Positions 45,642-51,210 of a DNA stretch of 51,210 nucleotides are shown in pieces. The stretch is taken from contig NZ_BMPW01000040.1 in the NCBI RefSeq assembly GCF_014647795.1, positions 1 to 51,210 of the forward strand, in the 5' to 3' direction. The notes under the pieces are model-generated. The model searched no databases and had not been told where the DNA came from. It was given only the letters and a program-made list of their open reading frames with translations. Source of the stretch: Actinoplanes campanulatus (GTDB lineage: Bacteria > Actinomycetota > Actinomycetes > Mycobacteriales > Micromonosporaceae). Numbering within the stretch: the first letter of the stretch is position 1; each line of letters begins with the position of its first letter. A program made the translations under genes and the position numbers.

Positions 45642-46712
45642 ATGAGCTCCCGCACCATACGCGCGCTCGCCTTCGCCACCGCCGCCGTTCTGGCCTCGAC
45701 CGCTCTCGCCGCCTGCGGTTCGGACGAGGAGACCCCAGCCGCGGCCGGCTCCGGCACCGCCGAGGCCGAAACCATCCGTCTGGGCTACTTCCCGAACATC
45801 ACCCACGCGCCGGCCCTGGTCGGCGTCAACAAGGGCTTCTTCACCGAGGCCCTGGGCAGCACCAAGCTGGAGGAGAAGACCTTCAACGCCGGCCCAGCCG
45901 CGATCGAGGCGCTCTTCTCCGGCGCGATCGACGCGACCTACATCGGCCCGAACCCGGCGATCAACGGCTGGTCCGAGTCCAAGGGCCAGGCGCTGAAGAT
46001 CGTCGCCGGCAGCACCTCGGGTGGCGCCGGCCTGGTGGTCAAGGAGGGCATCAACACCCCGGCCGACCTCAAGGGCAAGAAGATCGCCACCCCGCAACTG
46101 GGCAACACCCAGGACGTGGCGCTGCGCGCCTGGCTGAAGCAGAACGGCCTGAACGCCGACAAGCAGGGCGGCGGCGACGTCTCGGTGCTGCCGCAGGACA
46201 ACGCGACCGCACTCCAGGCCTTCGCCCAGGGCGCGATCGACGGCGCCTGGGTGCCCGAGCCCAACCTGAGCCGGCTGATCCTCGAGTCCAAGGGCAAGCT
46301 GCTCGTCGACGAGAAGACCCTGTGGCCGAACGGCGAGTTCGTCACCACGCACCTGATCGTCAGCCAGGAGTTCCTGAAGAAGTACCCGGGCACGGTCAAG
46401 AAGCTGATCCAGGGCCACGTCAAGTCGGTCAAGTTCATCGAGACCAGCAACGCCGAGGCGCAGGCCGCCGCGAACGCCCAGATCGAGAAGCTGTCCGGCA
46501 AGGCGCTCAAGCCGGAGATCCTCGCGTCCGCGTTCAAGAACCTGAAGTTCACCCACGACCCGATCGCCTCCTCGCTGTACACCAGCGCGAAGAACGCCGA
46601 GTCGGTGGACCTGCTGGACCCGGTCGACCTCAAGGGCATCTACGACCTGACCCTGCTCAACGAGGTGCTCAAGGCCGAGGGCCAGTCCGCGGTCAGCGAC
46701 GCCGCGGCCTGA
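45642..46712 (+). CDS. ABC importer substrate-binding lipoprotein, sulfonate/nitrate/taurine type
   Basis: 356 residues from the ATG at 45642 (GGAGTGAGC upstream). The signal ends in the lipobox LAAC at about residue 25, so the protein is a lipid-anchored surface receptor. The mature part is a two-lobe binding protein of the SsuA/TauA/NrtA family: IRLGYFPNITHAPALVGVNKGFF, GPAAIEALFSGAIDATYIGPNPA, GIDGAWVPEP-like (GAIDGAWVPEPN). Ligand class cannot be fixed; sulfonates are the best guess because of the CymR-like regulator. It forms one operon with the regulator, ATPase and permease. Confidence 0.93.
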   Translation: MSSRTIRALAFATAAVLASTALAACGSDEETPAAAGSGTAEAETIRLGYFPNITHAPALVGVNKGFFTEALGSTKLEEKTFNAGPAAIEALFSGAIDATYIGPNPAINGWSESKGQALKIVAGSTSGGAGLVVKEGINTPADLKGKKIATPQLGNTQDVALRAWLKQNGLNADKQGGGDVSVLPQDNATALQAFAQGAIDGAWVPEPNLSRLILESKGKLLVDEKTLWPNGEFVTTHLIVSQEFLKKYPGTVKKLIQGHVKSVKFIETSNAEAQAAANAQIEKLSGKALKPEILASAFKNLKFTHDPIASSLYTSAKNAESVDLLDPVDLKGIYDLTLLNEVLKAEGQSAVSDAAA

Positions 46713-46745
46713 CGAACTGATTCTTCGAGTGATGGGAGGGCGAGC

Positions 46746-47492
46746 ATGAGCACGGTAGTGCGGATCGACGACGTCACCAAACAGTACGGTTCGGGCAGCA
46801 ATGCGCTGCTCGCCCTCGACCACGTCTCACTCACCGTCGACAAGGGCGAGTTCGTCTGCCTCCTCGGTGCGTCCGGGTGCGGCAAGAGCACGCTGTTGTC
46901 CCTGGTGGCGGGCCTGGACAAGATCACCGGCGGGACCCTGGAGATCAACGGCAAGCACGTCGCCCTGATGTTCCAGGAGGCCGCCCTCTTCCCCTGGCTG
47001 TCGGTGGCCGGCAACGTCGAGCTGGCGCTGCGCCTGCGGGGCGTCGGCCGGGCCGACCGCCGCAAGCGGGCGCAGGAGCTGCTGGAGATCGTCCGGCTGG
47101 GCGGTTTCGGCGGCAAGCGGCCGCACGAGCTCTCCGGCGGCATGCGGCAGCGGGTGGCGCTGGCCCGGGCCCTGGCCCAGAACGCCGACGTCCTGCTGAT
47201 GGACGAACCGTTCGGCGCCCTGGACGCGATGACCCGCGACATCCTGCACGACGAGCTCGAGCGGATCTGGCGTGAGCAGGAGCTCACCGTCCTCTTCGTG
47301 ACGCACAACGTCCGGGAGGCGGTCCGGCTCGGGGACCGGGTCGTCCTGCTGAGCAGCCGGCCGGGCCGGGTCCTCGAAGACTTCAAGATCGATCACCCGC
47401 GCCCGCGGCGTATCGACTCGACCGAGGTGGCCGCCCAGGCCGCCGAGATCACCGACCGGCTTCGTGCGGAGGTCGCCCGTCATGCCAACTGA
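46746..47492 (+). CDS. ABC importer ATPase, SsuB/TauB type
   Basis: 248 residues. Walker A GASGCGKSTLL (about 39-49), Q-loop MFQEAALFPWLS, signature LSGGMRQRVALARAL, Walker B VLLMDEPFGALD and the switch His in FVTHNVREAVRLGDRV are all present. It hydrolyses ATP to drive the importer. It lies 33 bp after the binding-protein gene and overlaps the permease gene by 11 bp. Confidence 0.95.
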   Translation: MSTVVRIDDVTKQYGSGSNALLALDHVSLTVDKGEFVCLLGASGCGKSTLLSLVAGLDKITGGTLEINGKHVALMFQEAALFPWLSVAGNVELALRLRGVGRADRRKRAQELLEIVRLGGFGGKRPHELSGGMRQRVALARALAQNADVLLMDEPFGALDAMTRDILHDELERIWREQELTVLFVTHNVREAVRLGDRVVLLSSRPGRVLEDFKIDHPRPRRIDSTEVAAQAAEITDRLRAEVARHAN

Positions 47493-48354
47493 GGTCGTCA
47501 CCGCCGACAAGACGGCCGACGAGGTCAGCGGCCTCGACGCGCTGGAACTCGCACCCCGGCCGGAGAAGGGCGACCGCGGCCGGCGGATCTGGAACAGCGC
47601 CTGGCCCAAGCTGCTGGCCGTCGCCATCGCGATCGCCGCCTGGCAGCTCGTGGTGCTCTCCGAGTGGAAGCCCACCTACGTGCTGCCCGGCCCGGTCGAC
47701 GTGTTCGCCGACCTGAAGGAGCTGGCCACCACGCCGGACTTCTGGGACGGCGTACGGCTGACCCTGACGCGGGCCTTCACCGGCTTCCTGCTCGCGGTCG
47801 CCATCGGCACCGTGATCGGCGCGGCGGTCTCCCGGTTCGCCCCGCTGCGGGCCGCGATCGGCTCGCTGATCACCGGCCTGCAGACCATGCCGTCGATCAT
47901 GTGGTTTCCGCTGGCCATCCTGCTCTTCCAGCTCAGCGAGAGCGCCATCATGTTCGTGGTGGTCATCGGTGCCGCGCCCTCGGTGGCGAACGGCCTGATC
48001 AGCGGCATCGACTACGTGCCGCGGACCTGGCTGCGGGTCGGCCAGGTGCTGGGCATGAAGGGCCTGTCCAAATACCGGCACCTGATCCTGCCGGCGTCGC
48101 TGCCGTCCTTCATCTCCGGGCTCAAGCAGGGCTGGGCGTTCTCCTGGCGCAGCCTGATGGCCGGTGAGCTGCTGGTCATCGTGCCGGGCGCGCTGTCCGT
48201 CGGCGCCCGCATGCAGAACGCCCGGGACCTGCACGAGGCCTCGCTGGTGATCAGCTACATCATCGTCGTGCTGATCATCGGCATTCTGATCGACATCCTG
48301 TTCAACACGGCGGACAACGCCCTGCGCAAGCGCTGGGGCCTGACCGGCAACTAG
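47482..48354 (+). CDS. ABC importer permease, SsuC/TauC type
   Basis: 290 residues from the ATG at 47482, which has GGAGG 9 bp upstream inside the ATPase gene. About six membrane helices are present (LLAVAIAIAAWQLVVL first, LVISYIIVVLIIGILIDILF last). The ATPase-docking loop is VLGMKGLSKYRHLILPASLPSFISGLKQGWAF (EAA motif of the binding-protein-dependent permeases), given here in two parts, VLGMKGLSKYRH and LPASLPSFISGLKQG. It forms the membrane channel of the importer. Confidence 0.94.
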   Translation: MPTEVVTADKTADEVSGLDALELAPRPEKGDRGRRIWNSAWPKLLAVAIAIAAWQLVVLSEWKPTYVLPGPVDVFADLKELATTPDFWDGVRLTLTRAFTGFLLAVAIGTVIGAAVSRFAPLRAAIGSLITGLQTMPSIMWFPLAILLFQLSESAIMFVVVIGAAPSVANGLISGIDYVPRTWLRVGQVLGMKGLSKYRHLILPASLPSFISGLKQGWAFSWRSLMAGELLVIVPGALSVGARMQNARDLHEASLVISYIIVVLIIGILIDILFNTADNALRKRWGLTGN

Positions 48355-48360
48355 AGAGGT

Positions 48361-49254
48361 CTAGAGCGGCCGGACCGACTCGAGCACCTCGTCGATGACA
48401 TGGTCGAACTGCTTGTGGGTGCCGGGCACCGAGACGTACAGGATCGCGGCCGTCGGTTTCCCGACGTCGATGACCGCCACCGCGGACAGCTCCTCGGTGG
48501 CGGTCAGCCCGGCTTCGGAGAAGCGCAGCCGGAACTGGCTCACCCAGGCGGGCCGCCCGCCCAGCGTCGTCACCTCGTCGCGCAGCGGCTCCATCCGGTT
48601 CGGCTGCGGGTAGTACTCGGCCCGCACGTCCGCCGCGACCTGCCGCCCGACACACTCCAGATCCAGCGTGACGGCGTCGTTGTCGGCCGCCGGCACCGCC
48701 GCCGACAGGATCGAGGCGTGGTAGCTGCCGCCGCTGTAGACCTCGGTCACGAAATGCTGCCCGACCCGGTAGGGCACCCGCAGCGTCCCCGCCTCCCAGA
48801 CGTCGGTCCAGGTCTCCCAGGGGGCGCCGTACCGCTGGTAGGAGATGCCGGCGACGTCGTCGACCGTGCGCTCCCCGGCGACCGGCGGCGGCGCGCTCGG
48901 CGCGGCCGTGGGGGCACCGCTCGGCGCGGCCGTGGGGGCACCGCTCGGCGCGGCCGTGGGCGCCGGGCAAGCCTGCGCCAGCGGCGGCCGCACATCGGCC
49001 GGTGGGCCGGCCTTCGACCCGAACGGATGGCCGTCGCCGCCCACGACCACGATCAGCAGGACGGTGAGACCGATCGCCACGATCGCCCCGGCGACGCCAC
49101 CGAAGATCATCAACTGCCGCCGGCGCCGTCGTGGCCCGTCCGGCGGAGGCGCCTCCGGCGGGGCGGGCGGCTGCGGCGGAGACTGCGCGGGTACGCCGTA
49201 CGCGGTGACCATCCCCGATGCCCATGGGGACGGATCAGGACGCGCATCGGTCAT
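48361..49254 (-). CDS. Single-pass membrane protein with Pro-rich cytoplasmic part, unknown
   Basis: 297 residues from ATG 49254 (MTDARPDPSP); ATG 49284 would add ten. Residues 1-45 are Pro-rich (PPQPPAPPEAPPPDGP), followed by RRRRR and one membrane helix (LMIFGGVAGAIVAIGLTVLL), then a Ser/Pro/Ala linker with a tandem APTAAPSG repeat, and an extracytoplasmic domain of about 170 residues starting GERTVDDVAGISYQRYG. The arrangement is common among actinobacterial cell-envelope proteins and no enzyme motif is visible. Its stop is 6 bp from the convergent importer operon. Confidence 0.82.
   Translation of the reverse strand: MTDARPDPSPWASGMVTAYGVPAQSPPQPPAPPEAPPPDGPRRRRRQLMIFGGVAGAIVAIGLTVLLIVVVGGDGHPFGSKAGPPADVRPPLAQACPAPTAAPSGAPTAAPSGAPTAAPSAPPPVAGERTVDDVAGISYQRYGAPWETWTDVWEAGTLRVPYRVGQHFVTEVYSGGSYHASILSAAVPAADNDAVTLDLECVGRQVAADVRAEYYPQPNRMEPLRDEVTTLGGRPAWVSQFRLRFSEAGLTATEELSAVAVIDVGKPTAAILYVSVPGTHKQFDHVIDEVLESVRPL
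48901..48960. repeat. 24-bp tandem repeat inside the membrane-protein gene
   Basis: Two identical 24-bp units (beginning CGCGGCCGTGGGGGCACCGC) at 48901-48924 and 48925-48948 and a half unit to 48960. They encode the APTAAPSG repeats of the linker and are likely to vary in number. Confidence 0.85.
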
Positions 49255-49360
49255 GACTCCAGTGAACACCACCGGCGCCGACATCCCATGAGCCGGTAGG
49301 CCCGCCGGGTTTGTCCGGCCGACCTACGCCGATCCCGGAAACGTCGGCTACCGTGCTGCC

Positions 49361-50074
49361 ATGGAACTGGTGTATCCCCCGGTCGTCGCCCTCGCCAAGA
49401 CGATGTTCCGCGTGCTCGACAACAAGATCGAAGTCGAGGGCGCCGAGCACATCCCGACAAGCGGCGGGGCGGTGCTGGCCAGTAACCACTCCAGCTACCT
49501 GGACTTCATCTACTGCGGCCTGGGCTGCCAGCCCGCCAAGCGGCTGGTCCGGTTCATGGCGAAGAAGCAGGTCTTCGACCACAAGATCAGTGGCCCGCTG
49601 ATGCGCGGCATGCGGCACATCCCGGTCGACCGCAAGGCCGGCACCGCCGCCTTCAAGCACGCCATCGAGTCGCTGCGCGGCGGCGAGATCGTCGGCGTCT
49701 TCCCGGAGGCGACGATCAGCGAGTCCTTCACCGTGAAGACGCTGAAGTCGGGCGCCGCCCGGATGGCCCAGGAGGCCGGGGTGCCGCTCATCCCGATGGC
49801 CGTCTGGGGTCCGCACCGACTCTGGACCAAGGGCCGCAAGAAGGAGCTGACCAAGCGACACGTGCCGGTCCTCATCAAGATCGGCGAAGCGATCGAGGTC
49901 ACCGCGGACGCCAACCCCGAGGCGATCACCGCGATCCTGAAGGAGCGGCTCACCGGGCTGCTCGACGCGGTCCAGCGGGCGTACCCGGCGAAGCCCTCCG
50001 GCCCGGACGACCGCTGGTGGCTGCCGGCCCACCTGGGCGGCACCGCCCCGCTGCCCAGCGGCACGGCCGCCTAG
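49361..50074 (+). CDS. 1-acyl-sn-glycerol-3-phosphate acyltransferase, PlsC type
   Basis: 237 residues. The catalytic HX4D is NHSSYLDF near 47-54, the substrate site includes MRHIPVDR, and block III is GVFPEATIS (FPEGT-like). PlsC makes phosphatidic acid at the inner face of the membrane in phospholipid synthesis. The ATG at 49361 is used; no clear Shine-Dalgarno sequence is visible. It stands alone and is followed by two hairpins. Confidence 0.93.
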   Translation: MELVYPPVVALAKTMFRVLDNKIEVEGAEHIPTSGGAVLASNHSSYLDFIYCGLGCQPAKRLVRFMAKKQVFDHKISGPLMRGMRHIPVDRKAGTAAFKHAIESLRGGEIVGVFPEATISESFTVKTLKSGAARMAQEAGVPLIPMAVWGPHRLWTKGRKKELTKRHVPVLIKIGEAIEVTADANPEAITAILKERLTGLLDAVQRAYPAKPSGPDDRWWLPAHLGGTAPLPSGTAA

Positions 50075-50097
50075 GCCCCACCTGACCGAAAACGACC

Positions 50098-50131
50098 ATC
50101 GAGGGCTTCCGGCGCGCCGGGGGCCCTCGAT
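50098..50131. terminator. Hairpin after the plsC-type gene
   Basis: Stem ATCGAGGGC/GCCCTCGAT with a GC-rich self-pairing interior (CCGGCGCGCCGG), 24 bp beyond the stop codon. Confidence 0.7.
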
Positions 50132-50154
50132 ACGTGAAGGGCCCCGGAACGGCA

Positions 50155-50187
50155 TCGGCGCCGCACCCTGACCGGGTACGGCGCCGA
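50155..50187. terminator. Second hairpin, between convergent plsC-type and csp genes
   Basis: Stem TCGGCGCCG/CGGCGCCGA enclosing CACCCTGACCGGGTA, which can extend the stem. It lies 47 bp beyond the stop of the cold-shock gene on the minus strand. Confidence 0.6.
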
Positions 50188-50233
50188 CCTCACTCGGTGC
50201 CGGCCGCTAGCCGCGGCCGAGGCTCAGCGTGAG

Positions 50234-50437
50234 TCAGACAGAACGGATGTTGGCCGCCTGCGGACCCTTCTGGCCCTGGGTCACCTCGAACTCCACCCGC
50301 TGGTTCTCCTCCAGGGAGCGGTAGCCCGACATCTGGATCGCGGAGAAGTGGGCGAAGACGTCGGCACCGCCGTCGTCCGGGGTGATGAACCCGAAGCCCT
50401 TGTCCGCGTTGAACCACTTCACAACACCGGTAACCAT
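50234..50437 (-). CDS. Cold-shock-domain protein, CspA type
   Basis: 67 residues, a full single CSD. RNP1 is KGFGFI and RNP2 DVFAHF, following VKWFNADKG. Such proteins bind single-stranded RNA and DNA and melt RNA structure. GAGGAGACGAGC precedes the ATG. The leader between 50438 and about 50540 is AT-richer than its surroundings, as often found for csp genes. No other gene shares its operon. Confidence 0.96.
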   Translation of the reverse strand: MVTGVVKWFNADKGFGFITPDDGGADVFAHFSAIQMSGYRSLEENQRVEFEVTQGQKGPQAANIRSV

Positions 50438-50660
50438 GCTCGTCTCCTCGACGATCGATCATTCCCGACCATTATGGACGGGAACGAGGTAATAAGACCC
50501 GCATTCTGTGGGTCTCGTGCTGTCGTACTGATCGCCCGACCGGAGAAACCCGGGTTACGACAAAGAGCGCCTGGGGCAGACTTCCCCACAGGCGCTCCTG
50601 AGTACTTGGGAACCAAACTGACAACGTGGGCCAGCGTAGCACGGGAATAGGGGTCGCGAA

Positions 50661-51065
50661 GTGCTCGGCGTACAAGTGGCGCGGCAGCTCAAGGCCGCCG
50701 GACTGGCCTGGAAGCCACAGCTCGGCGACCGTTTCGCCATCCCGGACCGGGATCTGGACGACGAGCTGTTCGTGCTCAGCAACATGCTGATCCAGGTGCA
50801 CGACCGCCCGGAGGGACGAATCATCGCCTTCAACGGCACCACCGAGTGGGCGCTCGACGACGTCGATCTGGGCGAGGCGCTCTGGCTGCCACGCGAGGAT
50901 CAGCTCCGGGAGCTGCTCGGCGGCACCTTCCGCGAGCTGCGCCGAGAGCCCGGCGGCCACCTGGTCCGCGTCGAACTGCTCGGCCAGGAACACACCTTCA
51001 CGGCCGCCCACGCCGAGGAGGCCTACGCGGCCGCCCTCCTGCACGTCCTGGCGGCGGCCTTCTGA
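50661..51065 (+). CDS. Small conserved-looking protein, unknown function, 134 residues
   Basis: The GTG at 50661 is used; the ribosome site is weak (AGGGGTCGC). The product starts MLGVQVARQLKAAGLAWKPQ and has WALDDVDLGEALWLPREDQLRELLGGTF in the middle, given here in part only as WALDDVDLGEALWLP. It is acidic with no membrane segment or Cys. I recall similar actinobacterial proteins being labelled pilus-assembly CpaE-like, but no ATPase motif is present, so that name should not be used. It has no same-strand neighbour in the window. Confidence 0.72.
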   Translation: MLGVQVARQLKAAGLAWKPQLGDRFAIPDRDLDDELFVLSNMLIQVHDRPEGRIIAFNGTTEWALDDVDLGEALWLPREDQLRELLGGTFRELRREPGGHLVRVELLGQEHTFTAAHAEEAYAAALLHVLAAAF

Positions 51066-51210
51066 ACCCCTTTCCGGTACGGACGACCTCGAACCCGCCG
51101 AATCCACCCCGTCCCGCGGCACCCCGCGATCATCTGCCGGGGCGCGCCCGCGACGCGCCCGCCGGGCTGAGTTTTTTCGCCGCTGGCGGGCGGCCCGTTC
51201 CGGGCTGAAA

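Overview
The window is from a high-GC actinobacterium. Nearly every codon ends in G or C, GTG starts and GGAGG-type ribosome sites are common, and actinobacterial marker genes are present (whiB7, mycoredoxin, uvrD2, an UPF0182 membrane protein). A member of the Micromonosporaceae, such as an Actinoplanes relative, would fit, but that is an inference and no marker here fixes the genus.

Positions 1 to about 23,000 hold a non-ribosomal peptide (NRPS) locus that runs off the left edge. On the minus strand, a SARP activator, an Fe(II)/2-oxoglutarate dioxygenase, an MbtH protein and two NRPS genes (A-T-C-A-T, then C-A cut by the edge) follow one another. Divergent from the SARP gene lies a three-gene cassette: a SbnB-like dehydrogenase, a SbnA-like PLP synthase and an ornithine-carbamoyltransferase-like enzyme. 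By family knowledge this should make 2,3-diaminopropionate and carbamoylate it to 3-ureidoalanine (albizziine). Around it are a secreted repeat protein, a Sfp-type phosphopantetheinyl transferase, a LuxR-type LAL regulator, a 2-isopropylmalate-synthase-like enzyme in an operon with a transthyretin/5-hydroxyisourate-hydrolase-fold protein that has lost its catalytic residues, a 48-residue secreted peptide, and an AfsR-type regulator. Short GATAA/TTATC or TATAG elements spaced by about 11 or 22 bp recur in several promoters of the locus, and the SARP gene has a TTA codon.

Positions 23,500 to 26,300 hold two identical initiator tRNA-fMet genes bracketing an MFS drug exporter and a divergent MarR regulator.

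Positions 26,300 to 45,000 are conserved actinobacterial core. From memory, the order UPF0182, PDZ/Lon protease, DUF2342 zincin, ThiF-like, ABC1 kinase, whiB7, uvrD2, mycoredoxin, nudC resembles Mycobacterium tuberculosis Rv3193c to Rv3199c. Notable points are a probable whiB7 promoter plus long leader with a terminator-like attenuator, three same-strand DnaA boxes before the ThiF-like gene, and a phytanoyl-CoA-dioxygenase-like gene and two M16 peptidase genes lying among these core genes.

Positions 45,000 to the end carry an Rrf2 regulator with a sulfonate/nitrate/taurine-type ABC importer, a Pro-rich membrane protein, a PlsC acyltransferase, a cold-shock protein and a small conserved-looking protein. 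I saw no CRISPR array, rRNA, insertion sequence or prophage gene.
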